A DNA stretch of 32,696 nucleotides from Polaromonas sp. (GCA_028291905.1 JAQGNK010000322.1:1-32696); one strand, 5' to 3'. Positions 9,349 through 17,755 are shown, counted from the stretch's first letter. The notes: generated by a model from the letters alone, not told the origin. Program-made: numbers and translations.

Positions 9349-9617
9349 AACGAATCTTAAAGTTGCCCGGCGCCCGCTTAAGGGATCGGAAAAAGGCTTG
9401 CATCAGTCACAACGGCGCGTCCCTTCAAACCAGCGTAAAAACCGTGGCGCTGGGTTTCCAGCGGATATGAACTCGGCCACGAAGGCCTGCGCAAACCGCG
9501 CAGAGCATCGAAACCGACCATGCCACGCGGCGCCAGGTCATCCTGCCACAGGGCCTATTGTTAGTGCTGGCGCCTTGCCAGGTCGATACCGATGTGCTTC
9601 ATCAGGAGATAGGACAA

Positions 9618-9719
9618 ATGCCCGGAATCGAGAACTGCGGTATTTCTATGGTTGCCCTGCTGCCTGCAATCCTTGCTCTGGTTTTTATGTATCAACAATA
9701 TCCAGAAAGTAACATTTAA
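9618..9719 (+). CDS. Candidate small membrane protein (33 aa)
   Basis: MPGIENCGISMVALLPAILALVFMYQQYPESNI*; AGGAGA Shine-Dalgarno at 9604-9609, 8 nt before ATG; one hydrophobic segment; below the ORF-track size cutoff. Confidence 0.45.
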   Translation: MPGIENCGISMVALLPAILALVFMYQQYPESNI

Positions 9720-9782
9720 CCTGTGGATTTAAAATGTGGTTGCTGCATGGATTCCATCGCCGCACTGCATGAGGTGCTTTTA

Positions 9783-9850
9783 GCTATTATTTAAATAGCA
9801 CTTTACCAAGTATTTATATGTGCCATTGGCAAATCTGATCATAAAAATCA
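9783..9850 (+). repeat. Dispersed 68-bp palindromic element, copy B (AT-drifted)
   Basis: GCTATTATTTAAATAGC then GTGCCATTGGC at the same offset as GTGCCAGAGGC in copy D. Confidence 0.6.
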
Positions 9851-10000
9851 AGTTATTCACCCGCTTGGTGACCAAACCGCAGGCTGCTCAAGCCAGCGCT
9901 TTCGAGCTGTTGGCACCCCACCATTTCCAGGGATGCGCCGGCTGGCCCCAACCCGATAGAACCGGCAGCGTCCAGCGCTGCCTGTAGCAAGGATCAACAG

Positions 10001-11011
10001 TTGAAACATCCGCTCGAAGACCAGCCGGGAGCTGCAGGCCCCATCGATATCGTCTATCTGTGGGTGGACGGCGCCGACCCGGTCTGGCTGACCAGGCGGC
10101 GCCTGGCCTATGCGGCCTGGGCCCGGCGCCACCCCGAGGAACTGGCCGCGTTCGGCAACGTGGCGGGCCGCTACCGGGACAATTCGGAGCTGCTGTTCAA
10201 CCTGCGGGCGCTGGAGCTGTTTTTCCCCGCCCATGGCCATGTCTATCTGGTCACCGACGGCCAGACCCCGCACTGGCTGCGCACTTCGAGCCGGCTGACG
10301 GTGGTGGACCACCGGGCGCTGCTGCCAGCCATCGGTCCGCAGGTGTTCGACTCGGGCCATATCGAGTCTTACCTGCACCATATTCCCGGCCTGTCCGAGC
10401 GCTTTCTCTACCTCAATGACGATGTGTTCTTCGGCCAGCCGGTCGATGCCAACTGGTGGTTCGGCGAGCGGCTGAAGGTGTTCCTGGAGCCGGCCTGTGG
10501 ACCGCATCCCGATGCCCTGCACCCGCAGGCGACGGCACTGGTCAATGCGTCGGTGCAGTCCCGGCACTGGCTGGCGGCGCGCCACCCCGGCTATCGCCAT
10601 ATTGCGCAGGTCTATTCGCACACCCCCAGGGCAATGCGCAAGAGCCTGATGCATGCGCTCGAAGGGCTGGCGGCTGAATGGTTCGCGCAGGTTCGCTCCA
10701 CCGTGTTCCGCTCCTGGCGGATTCCGCCTATCGTGTCGGACCTGGCGCCACGCTGGATGGTGCAGGCCGGCCATGCCGAGCAGCAGGTGCTGAACCCGCT
10801 GACCATCAACACCGGCGACGCGCAGGCGGCGCATCAGTTCAATGCGCTGATGGAAAATTTCGGCAAGCTGCCGTTTTTCTGCATCAACGACACCTGCGAC
10901 GAAGCGCTTGACGATGACCCGCGCCTGCTGCGCATCGCGCAAACCCTGCAGCAGCTGTTGCCCGAGCCGTCTTCGTTCGAGATCGTGGATAAAGAGCGTA
11001 TCGCCGCGTAG
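10001..11011 (+). CDS. Stealth-family capsule/exopolysaccharide sugar-phosphotransferase
   Basis: Stealth motifs IDIVYLWVDGADPVWL, RYRDNSELLFNLRALELFFPAHGHVYLVTDGQTPHWL, FLYLNDDVFFGQP; TTG start with AAGGA upstream. Confidence 0.85.
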   Translation: MKHPLEDQPGAAGPIDIVYLWVDGADPVWLTRRRLAYAAWARRHPEELAAFGNVAGRYRDNSELLFNLRALELFFPAHGHVYLVTDGQTPHWLRTSSRLTVVDHRALLPAIGPQVFDSGHIESYLHHIPGLSERFLYLNDDVFFGQPVDANWWFGERLKVFLEPACGPHPDALHPQATALVNASVQSRHWLAARHPGYRHIAQVYSHTPRAMRKSLMHALEGLAAEWFAQVRSTVFRSWRIPPIVSDLAPRWMVQAGHAEQQVLNPLTINTGDAQAAHQFNALMENFGKLPFFCINDTCDEALDDDPRLLRIAQTLQQLLPEPSSFEIVDKERIAA

Positions 11012-11048
11012 CGCCACCCAGGATCAGCCTGGCTGGATGCGCTGCAGT

Positions 11049-12473
11049 TCAGGGGCTGGCTGCGCCCGGCGCCACGGCGGCTTGCCCTGGCTGCCTGATC
11101 CGCAGGCTGCTGCAGACGCCAGCCAGCGCCGCGAAGCCGGCCGCCAGCCACAGCGCGGCCCACGGCCCCTGGCCGCCGTGGATGTCAAAGAAACTGAACA
11201 GAATGGCCAGCAGCACTGCGCCCAGCGTCTGCCCGGTCAGCCGCGCCGTGCCCAGCATGCCGCTGGCGCCACCGCTGCGATGCGCCGGCGCCGAGGTCAG
11301 GATGATGTGGTTGTTGGGCGACTGGAACAGCCCGAACCCCAGGCCGCACACCGCCATGCGCCAGGCGATGTCCAGGCTTGAAGGATGGGCCGGCAGCAAT
11401 GCCAGTGCCATCAGCCCCAGCGCCAGCAGGCCCAGCCCGATGCCGCCCAGCAGGCCGCCCGGATAGCGGCCGATCAGCCGCCCCACCACCGGCCCAATCG
11501 CCACAATGCACAGCGGCCAGGCGGTCAGCAGCAGGCCAGCCTGCAGGTGGCTCAAGCCATAGCTGCCCAGCAGCAGGAACGGCAGCGCGATGAAGGCCAG
11601 GGTTTGCGCAGTGAAAGCGCTGACCGATGTGCCCATCGACAGCGCGAACACCGGGATGCGCAGCAAATCGAGCGGAAACAGCGGCACCGCCTGCGCCAGC
11701 TGGCGCCGCACATAAACCACGCCAACAGCCAGGCCGCCGCACAGTTCGGTCAGCGCCAGCCACAGCGGCGTGGCCGGGGCGCCGCCCGCCTCCACCCGCA
11801 CGCCGAGCCCGTCGATGCCCAGGAACACGAGACCGAACATCAGGCCGTTCAGCACCACGTCCAGCAATGAGAAGCGGGCGCCTTCGGCCTTGGCGCGGTT
11901 GGGCGGCAAGGCCTTGCCGCTCAGCCAGAGGCTCAGCAGGCCGAACGGGAGATTGATGGCGAACAGCCAGGGCCAGGAAGCCACCGACAAAATTCCGGCC
12001 GCCAGCGACGGGCCAGCCACCGAGGCCGCTGCCACCACCATCGAATTGATGGCGATGCCGCGCCCGAGCAGCCGGGCCGGGTAGATCAGCCGCACCAGGG
12101 CGCCGTTGACGCTCATGATGCCGGCCGCGCCCATGCCCTGGACCACCCGCGCCAGGGTCAGTGCCGCCAGCGAATCGGCCAGCGCGCAGGCCAGCGAGCC
12201 GGCGGCGAACACCGCCATGCCGACCCGGTACACCCGGCGGTAGCCCACGATGTCGCCCAGCGTGGCCAGCGGCAGCAGCAGCGCCAGCGTGGCGATCTGG
12301 TAGGCATTGACGATCCAGATCGACTGGGCGGCGGGCGCCTTCAGTTCACGCGCGATGTCGGGCAGGGCCAGGTTGACGATGCTGCCGTCGAGCACCGCCA
12401 TGACAATGCCCAAAATGACCACCAGCAGCGCATGCCTGCGCTCACGCGGCGGCAAACCATCTTGAACCATCAT
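11049..12473 (-). CDS. MFS transporter, DHA2/EmrB-QacA-like
   Basis: Multiple hydrophobic helices; LDGSIVNLALPDIARELKA, LPLATLGDIVGYRRVYRVGMAVFAAGSL, LARVVQGMGAAGIMSVNGALVR. Start moved to internal ATG at 12473 from the track start 12557. Confidence 0.88.
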   Translation of the reverse strand: MMVQDGLPPRERRHALLVVILGIVMAVLDGSIVNLALPDIARELKAPAAQSIWIVNAYQIATLALLLPLATLGDIVGYRRVYRVGMAVFAAGSLACALADSLAALTLARVVQGMGAAGIMSVNGALVRLIYPARLLGRGIAINSMVVAAASVAGPSLAAGILSVASWPWLFAINLPFGLLSLWLSGKALPPNRAKAEGARFSLLDVVLNGLMFGLVFLGIDGLGVRVEAGGAPATPLWLALTELCGGLAVGVVYVRRQLAQAVPLFPLDLLRIPVFALSMGTSVSAFTAQTLAFIALPFLLLGSYGLSHLQAGLLLTAWPLCIVAIGPVVGRLIGRYPGGLLGGIGLGLLALGLMALALLPAHPSSLDIAWRMAVCGLGFGLFQSPNNHIILTSAPAHRSGGASGMLGTARLTGQTLGAVLLAILFSFFDIHGGQGPWAALWLAAGFAALAGVCSSLRIRQPGQAAVAPGAASP

Positions 12474-12640
12474 GCGAAACCCTTGCGAAAAACAGCCGAA
12501 CCCGCGCTGCCCCTGCCCTGCCGGGCGCTCCAGCAGCAGACTGGGGAAAACCCGCAAGTCTAAAAGCGTTGCCGAAATAATTCAGTAGCAGGGCCAGCGG
12601 CCCCTGTTCAGGGTACGGTTGCTGCCCCGCCGAGCCGCGC

Positions 12641-12667
12641 CAGCATCAGCATCAGCATCAGCATCAG
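12641..12667. repeat. Hexanucleotide microsatellite (CAGCAT)x4.5
   Basis: cagcatcagcatcagcatcagcatcag. Confidence 0.9.
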
Positions 12668-12695
12668 CCAGTGTTTGCCTGAAAAGCCTCGGCTG

Positions 12696-12763
12696 GCATT
12701 TTATGGATAAAAACAGCCTCTGGTGCATATGGATACTGCGCAATCTGCTATATAAAACATAGC
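12696..12763 (-). repeat. Dispersed 68-bp palindromic element, copy E
   Basis: On + strand ends GCTATATAAAACATAGC; internal gcctctggtg and ctgcgcaatctgctat in the same positions as copy D. Confidence 0.7.
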
Positions 12764-12775
12764 AAATGATGCCAT

Positions 12776-12813
12776 AAAAAATCCCGGCCTGTTTGCACAA
12801 AGCCGGGGTTTTC
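12776..12813 (-). terminator. Rho-independent terminator for the CDS at 12865-13434
   Basis: Minus strand AACCCCGGC...GCCGGGATT followed by TTTT; 9-bp stem. Confidence 0.75.
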
Positions 12814-12864
12814 AAAGGATTGAGGCCGAAGGCGCCTGTCGCCCCGGCCTGCCCTCAAGGCCGA

Positions 12865-13434
12865 TTACATCGATAACTTGGCTTTTGCATCTTTCTGGCA
12901 GGAATCCTTGGCATTGCCTGCCAGGCTGTCGCAGCGTTCCTTGGCGGCTTTGTAGTTGGCTTCGCGCACTTCGGCGCTGGCGTCTTTTTTCGCATCGGTA
13001 ACTTTTTCACTCTTGTTGGCGCTGCCGTCGGCCGAAGCCTTCATAACCTTGGCCTCTTCCTTGGCCTTGACGTGCGCGGCCTTGGCGTCCTTGACACAGA
13101 CATCCTTGGCATTGCCGGCCAGGTCGTCGCATTTTTCCTTGGCAACGTCATAGGCGGCATCGCCCTTGGCCATGGCGGCACCCTGGGTGTGCTTGGCGCT
13201 GGGCTTGTACTGGGCTTCCAGTTCGGCCTTGGCGACTTTCTCGGCGCCCTTGGCTTCGGCCACGCAGATGTCCTTGGCGTTGTCCTTCATGGCGCCGCAT
13301 TTATCGCGGCCGGCCTTGTAGTCAGCGCTGATCTGGTCTTTTTGGGTCTTGTATTCGGCCTTGGTCAATGCCATGGCATTGCCGCCGAAGACACAGGACA
13401 GAGCGACCGTGAGCATGAGAAGTTTGGTTTTCAC
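12865..13434 (-). CDS. Secreted Lys/Ala-rich protein with three CX10C repeats, unknown function
   Basis: Signal peptide MKTKLLMLTVALSCVFGGNAMA; repeats YKAGRDKCGAMKDNAKDICVAEAK, YDVAKEKCDDLAGNAKDVCVKDAK, YKAAKERCDSLAGNAKDSCQKDAK. Confidence 0.85.
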   Translation of the reverse strand: MKTKLLMLTVALSCVFGGNAMALTKAEYKTQKDQISADYKAGRDKCGAMKDNAKDICVAEAKGAEKVAKAELEAQYKPSAKHTQGAAMAKGDAAYDVAKEKCDDLAGNAKDVCVKDAKAAHVKAKEEAKVMKASADGSANKSEKVTDAKKDASAEVREANYKAAKERCDSLAGNAKDSCQKDAKAKLSM

Positions 13435-13490
13435 AGGAATCCTTGTTTTTAAATTGAGTGGTGAATAGGGTGTGTCTGCAGCTCAGGAAC

Positions 13491-13712
13491 TCAGTAGCGC
13501 TCGAAAAAATTGGTCGGATTGCGCTGGTGCCAGTCATCGAGCTGGGTTTGCGCCTCGTCCTTCGTCACGCCGTGGCGCTCCTGGATCTTGCCGAGCAGCT
13601 GCTCACGCTTGCCGGCAATCACATCGAGGTCGTCATCCGTCAGCTTGCCCCACTGCTCCTTGACCTTGCCCTTGATTTGGTGCCAGTTGCCTTCTACGCT
13701 ATCTTGGTTCAT
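13491..13712 (-). CDS. CsbD family stress-response protein
   Basis: MNQDSVEGNWHQIKGKVKEQWGKLTDDDLDVIAGKREQLLGKIQERHG; AAGGAG ribosome-binding site upstream. Confidence 0.93.
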   Translation of the reverse strand: MNQDSVEGNWHQIKGKVKEQWGKLTDDDLDVIAGKREQLLGKIQERHGVTKDEAQTQLDDWHQRNPTNFFERY

Positions 13713-13829
13713 GTATTTCTCCTTGCATGGTGACGGTCTCCCTGGCGCCTGCCGGGGCCTGACAAAAAAGACGAACCCTCTTTTGCAGTGAAAGAAATCG
13801 TAATGGCGGCGCGGTCAGCCACAGGTAAG

Positions 13830-13900
13830 CCTGCAGATTTGATAGCTGTAAGGCCATGCCTACAGTCGAGCTTTAGCTCAGCAGCAGCTTGAACACAGGC
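13830..13900 (+). repeat. Probable degraded copy G of the 68-bp palindromic element
   Basis: GATAGCTG...CTACAGTCGAGCTTTAGC...AGCTTGAACAC resembles copy A but the first half-palindrome is lost and there is a 2-nt offset. Confidence 0.35.
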
Positions 13901-13920
13901 TCAAGACCTGCAATAGCCGG

Positions 13921-15543
13921 CTATTTCGAGCGCAGGGTGCGGCTCAGCAGGGCGACCGGCAGCAGTCCCACCAGCACCAGCGCCAGGGCCGGCAAGGCAG
14001 CTTCGCCCAGACGCTCATCGCGCGCCAGCTGGTAAGTCACAACCGCCAGGGTGTCGCTGTTGAAGGGGCGCAGCACCAGCGTGGCCGGCAACTCCTTCAT
14101 CACATCGACAAACACCAGGAGGCCCGCCGCCGCCACCGAACGCTTGAGTAGCGGCCAGTGCACCCGGCGCAGCAGGCCCGCGCCGGTGGTGCCGAGCATG
14201 CGGGCGCTGTCGTCGAAGCTGGACGGAATGCGCGAATAGCCGCTTTGAATACCCTGCAGGGCCACCGCGCAAAATCGCACCAGGTAGGCCCAGACCACGC
14301 CGAGCACCGTCGCGGTGACCCAGTAACCCGCCCCGGTTTGCGGCGCGGCGGCCTGCAGCCAGCCCACCGGCAGCAGCAGCCCGACCACGATGACCGCGCC
14401 CGGCACCGCATAGCCGAGGCTGGCCAGCTGCACCGCGCCGCGTGTCAGGGCATCGGGCTGGCGCCGAACGGCAAACGCCAGGCCCAGCGCCAGCGCGGTC
14501 GCCAGCACCGTGCTCAGGCCGGCCAGCCACAGGCTGTTGAGCGTCCAGTTCAGGAACTGGCTCCACAGCAGGTTGTCCCAGCCCAGGATCAGCGGACGCA
14601 GCATGAACAGCACCGGCAGCACAAAGCCGAGCGCAATCGGCCCAGCGCACACCACCCAGGCCAGCGCCGCCCGGCCGCCCCGCAGCCGCACCGGCGCCGC
14701 ATCGGCCACACCGGCGCGCCCGCCCCGCCCGGTGGCAAATCGCATGCGCTTTTGCGCGCCGTGCTCGATGCGCAGCAGCGCCGCGACGACGATCAGCAGC
14801 AAGGTCGCCAGCTGCGCGGCGGCGATGCGGTTGTCCATCGACAGCCAGGCCTTGTAGATGCCGGCGGTGAAGGTCTGGATGCCAAAGTAGCTCGACACGC
14901 CGAAATCGGCCAGCGTTTCCATCAGCGCCAACGCCACGCCGGCGGCAATCGCCGGACGCGCCAGCGGCAGCGCGACCTGCCGAATCCGGCGCGGCAGCGG
15001 CGCGCCCAGCAGCCGGGCCGCCTCCATCAGGTGCGCCGCCCGCTCCGACAGCGCGGTGCGCGCCAGCAGGTACACATACGGGTAGAGCGACACGGTGAAG
15101 ACCAGCACCGCACCGCCCAGGCTGCGCACTTCGGGCAGCAGCCGCCCCTGCAGGCCGAAGGCCGAGCGCAGACCCGCCTGCAGCGGCCCGCCGTACTGCA
15201 GAAAGTCGGTGTAGGCATAGGCCACCACGTAAGCCGGCATGGCCAGCGGCAGCAGCAAGGCCCATTCAAAAATCCGCCGGCCCGCAAAATCGAACAGCGT
15301 CACCGCGCTGGCGGTGGTCATGCCGATGGCGGCAACGCCCGCGCCGACCAGCAGGCACAGCAGCAGCGAAGTCCAGGCGTAGTCGGGCAGCACCGTCTGC
15401 AGCATCTGGGTCAGGATGGAACGTGCCTCGGTGTCGAACTGCAGCCAGGACAGCACCACGGCCAACACCGGCAGCGTCAGCAGCGCCATGAACAACACCA
15501 GGAAAACCGAGGGAAGCGTGCGAAAAAAGAGGGGGCGAAGCAT
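13921..15543 (-). CDS. Ferric iron-type ABC transporter permease (FbpB-like, two fused permease domains)
   Basis: ~540 aa, about 12 TM; MPAYVVAYAYTDFLQYGGPLQAGLR, LMETLADFGVSSYFGIQTFTAGIYKAW. Start set at internal ATG 15543 (MLRPLFF) rather than 15585. Confidence 0.88.
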   Translation of the reverse strand: MLRPLFFRTLPSVFLVLFMALLTLPVLAVVLSWLQFDTEARSILTQMLQTVLPDYAWTSLLLCLLVGAGVAAIGMTTASAVTLFDFAGRRIFEWALLLPLAMPAYVVAYAYTDFLQYGGPLQAGLRSAFGLQGRLLPEVRSLGGAVLVFTVSLYPYVYLLARTALSERAAHLMEAARLLGAPLPRRIRQVALPLARPAIAAGVALALMETLADFGVSSYFGIQTFTAGIYKAWLSMDNRIAAAQLATLLLIVVAALLRIEHGAQKRMRFATGRGGRAGVADAAPVRLRGGRAALAWVVCAGPIALGFVLPVLFMLRPLILGWDNLLWSQFLNWTLNSLWLAGLSTVLATALALGLAFAVRRQPDALTRGAVQLASLGYAVPGAVIVVGLLLPVGWLQAAAPQTGAGYWVTATVLGVVWAYLVRFCAVALQGIQSGYSRIPSSFDDSARMLGTTGAGLLRRVHWPLLKRSVAAAGLLVFVDVMKELPATLVLRPFNSDTLAVVTYQLARDERLGEAALPALALVLVGLLPVALLSRTLRSK

Positions 15544-15619
15544 GAAAACCCGAAAAAAGGCGGTACGAATGGGAACCCTGCCCATCTATACGGTGCCATG
15601 GTGCGCGCAGCCAGCTACT

Positions 15620-15638
15620 GCAAATGAGAATTGTAATC
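15620..15638. promoter_or_regulatory. Candidate Fur box
   Basis: gcaaatgagaattgtaatc matches 13/19 of GATAATGATAATCATTATC by hand; lies in the divergent promoter of the ferric-type ABC genes. Confidence 0.6.
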
Positions 15639-15653
15639 ATCTACAATTCAGCG

Positions 15654-16790
15654 ATGTTTCTGGAAGTCTCCCAACTCGGCGTTCACTACGCAGGAAGCGC
15701 CCACGCAGCCGTTGATGGCGTGTCATTCAACCTGCAGGCCGGCGAGATCGGCGTGCTGATCGGGCCGTCGGGTTGCGGCAAGACCACCTTGCTGCGGGCC
15801 GTGGCCGGCCTGGAGCGGGCGCAGGCCGGCACCATCCGGCTGGCCAAGCAAATGGTCAGCAGCCACCAAGTCCACGTACCCGCCGAATCGCGCCAGATTG
15901 GCATGGTGTTCCAGGACTACGCCCTCTTCCCGCACCTGAACGTCGCGGCCAATGTGGCTTTCGGCATCGCCCACTTGAGCGCCAGCGCCCGCAGCCAGCG
16001 GGTCAACGAGGTGCTGGAACTGGTCGGCATGGGCCAGGCCCACAAGCGTTTTCCGCATGAGCTGTCGGGCGGCCAGCAGCAGCGGGTGGCGCTGGCGCGG
16101 GCCCTGGCGCCTGGCCCGCGCCTGCTGCTGCTTGACGAGCCGTTTTCCAACCTCGATGTCGATTTGCGCGAGCGGCTGGCGCATGAGGTGCGGGGCATCT
16201 TGAAAGCCGCCGGCGCCACGGCCCTGTTCGTGACCCACGACCAGCTCGAAGCCTTCGCCATCGGCGACCGCATCGGCGTCATGCATGAAGGCAAGCTGCA
16301 CCAGTGGGACGAGGCCTATGCGCTGTACCACCGGCCGGCCACGCGCTTCGTCGCCGACTTCATCGGCCACGGCGTCTTTGTGCCGGCCTTGCTGGTGCAT
16401 CGGCCCGGCGGCGTGGTGGCCTGCACGCCGCTGGGCGAGCTGGCCGGGCAAGATGCATGTCCACTGCCGACCAGCTACCCCGGCGGCGAATGCGATGTGC
16501 TGCTGCGCGCCGACGACATCGTGCATGACGACACGGCACCGGTGAAGGCCCGGATCGTGCGCAAGGCGTTTCGGGGTTCGGAGTTTCTCTACACGCTGGC
16601 GCTGGCCACCGGCGAGACGGTGCAGGCCCATGTGCCCAGCCACCATGACCATGCCGTAGGTGAATGGGTGGGCATCCGGGCGGAGGTGGACCATGTGGTG
16701 ACCTTTGTGCGTGAATTGAATTTATGGCCAAAAAAGCCGCTGCCGTACGCCGTGCCTACACCAGAAGCTATTTATTCAATAGCAAAATAG
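15654..16790 (+). CDS. Ferric iron-type ABC transporter ATP-binding protein (FbpC-like)
   Basis: Walker A GPSGCGKTT, signature LSGGQQQR, Walker B LLLLDEPFSNLD, H-loop VTHDQ. Internal ATG at 15654 preferred because the ORF-track start (15624) lies inside the Fur box. Confidence 0.9.
   Translation: MFLEVSQLGVHYAGSAHAAVDGVSFNLQAGEIGVLIGPSGCGKTTLLRAVAGLERAQAGTIRLAKQMVSSHQVHVPAESRQIGMVFQDYALFPHLNVAANVAFGIAHLSASARSQRVNEVLELVGMGQAHKRFPHELSGGQQQRVALARALAPGPRLLLLDEPFSNLDVDLRERLAHEVRGILKAAGATALFVTHDQLEAFAIGDRIGVMHEGKLHQWDEAYALYHRPATRFVADFIGHGVFVPALLVHRPGGVVACTPLGELAGQDACPLPTSYPGGECDVLLRADDIVHDDTAPVKARIVRKAFRGSEFLYTLALATGETVQAHVPSHHDHAVGEWVGIRAEVDHVVTFVRELNLWPKKPLPYAVPTPEAIYSIAK
16716..16783 (-). repeat. 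Dispersed 68-bp palindromic element, copy C (inside the ABC ATPase 3' end)
   Basis: ttgaatttatggcc...gctatttattcaatagc; ungapped 68-nt alignment to copy D with 50/68 identities counted by hand. Confidence 0.85.
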
Positions 16791-16863
16791 CCTTGTGAAG
16801 CGGGTGGCAGGGGCTTGGGTATCGCGCTGGCCATGGCGCAGGCCCGCCAAAGCTTTCAATCAC

Positions 16864-16931
16864 TTCAATTTATAGCCAAATGTGCCTCTGGCACAGGCAG
16901 ATCCTGCACAACTTGCTATTTATTCAATAGC
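16864..16931 (-). repeat. Dispersed 68-bp palindromic element, copy D
   Basis: ttcaatttatagcc...gctatttattcaatagc; 17-nt palindrome is the exact reverse complement of copy A. Confidence 0.85.
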
Positions 16932-16973
16932 GGCCAGGTTTGTCGAATGCGCGGCAAGGCCGCTGGCAGGACC

Positions 16974-17711
16974 TCAACCCTGGCGCAAGCGTTCCACGGC
17001 TTGCTGCAGATGCTGGCTCCAGGCCCGGCGGTCGCGGCCGTCAGCCCGTTCGGCTTCTCCATAGCGCACAACAGCCACGATGGGCGGCGCGCACAGGGTG
17101 CGCCAGATCGAGCCGACCAGTGTTTCATCGCCGATGTAGCTGGGCGCCAGGCTGGTCTGGCCGCTGGCCCGGTCGGCAAACCGCAAGCCGACCGCCTGCG
17201 CCGGGGCATCGGCCGAGATGGCCGCCTGCAGCAAGTTCGCATGAAAAGGCAATATAGCCCGCCCGTCACCCGTCGTGCCTTCCGGGAACACCGCCACCAC
17301 TTCACCGGTTTTCAGCGCGTCCCGCATCAGGTGCACCATGCGCAGGGCGTCGCGGCGCGAACTGCGCTCGATGTAGAGCGTGCCGGCGGCGGTAGCCAGC
17401 GTGCCGATGAGCGGCCAGTCGCGCACGTCGGACTTGGAGACAAAGCGGCAGTAGCGCGCCGCATGCATCACCGGAATGTCGAGCCAGGAAATATGGTTAG
17501 CCACCAGCAGCACCGGTCCACCCGCCGGTGGCTGGCCGCGCACTTCCAGCGAAATACCGGCATGGCCGAGCAGCGCCAGCGACCAGGCCTGAACCTGGGC
17601 GGCTTGCCGGGCCGGCGACAGGCCCGGCAGGCGCACAGCGGCAATCCAGAGGCCGGCCAGGATGTGGCCCAGGATTCGCATCACGCGCCAGCAGCCCAGC
17701 AAGCGCCTCAT
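16974..17711 (-). CDS. plsC: 1-acyl-sn-glycerol-3-phosphate acyltransferase (PlsC-like)
   Basis: NHISWLDIPVM (HX4D) and FPEGTTGDG motifs; start at internal ATG 17711 (MRRLLGCWRVMRIL). Confidence 0.88.
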   Translation of the reverse strand: MRRLLGCWRVMRILGHILAGLWIAAVRLPGLSPARQAAQVQAWSLALLGHAGISLEVRGQPPAGGPVLLVANHISWLDIPVMHAARYCRFVSKSDVRDWPLIGTLATAAGTLYIERSSRRDALRMVHLMRDALKTGEVVAVFPEGTTGDGRAILPFHANLLQAAISADAPAQAVGLRFADRASGQTSLAPSYIGDETLVGSIWRTLCAPPIVAVVRYGEAERADGRDRRAWSQHLQQAVERLRQG

Positions 17712-17755
17712 GAACGCAGCAGGCGCAGGCAGCACGAATGACCGGCGGGCATCCT

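Noticed and set aside
8155-9360. 401-aa plus-strand ORF opposite the histidine kinase
   Set aside because: The minus strand has full HisKA/HATPase motifs; the plus ORF has none
6807-9617. Second copy of the tRNA-Arg 3' end (attR)
   Set aside because: Scanned by eye for GGTTCGATTCCTGTTGGCGGC and found none in the window, so island end cannot be placed
9857-11017. 386-aa minus-strand ORF opposite the Stealth gene
   Set aside because: No domain signal; the plus strand has clear Stealth motifs
12582-12815. 77-aa minus ORF with DADADADA
   Set aside because: Composed of microsatellite, palindromic element E and a terminator
14158-15627. 489-aa plus-strand ORF opposite the ABC permease
   Set aside because: Gln/Arg/His-rich antisense artefact
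16815-17741. 308-aa plus ORF over plsC
   Set aside because: Antisense of plsC; includes repeat copy D
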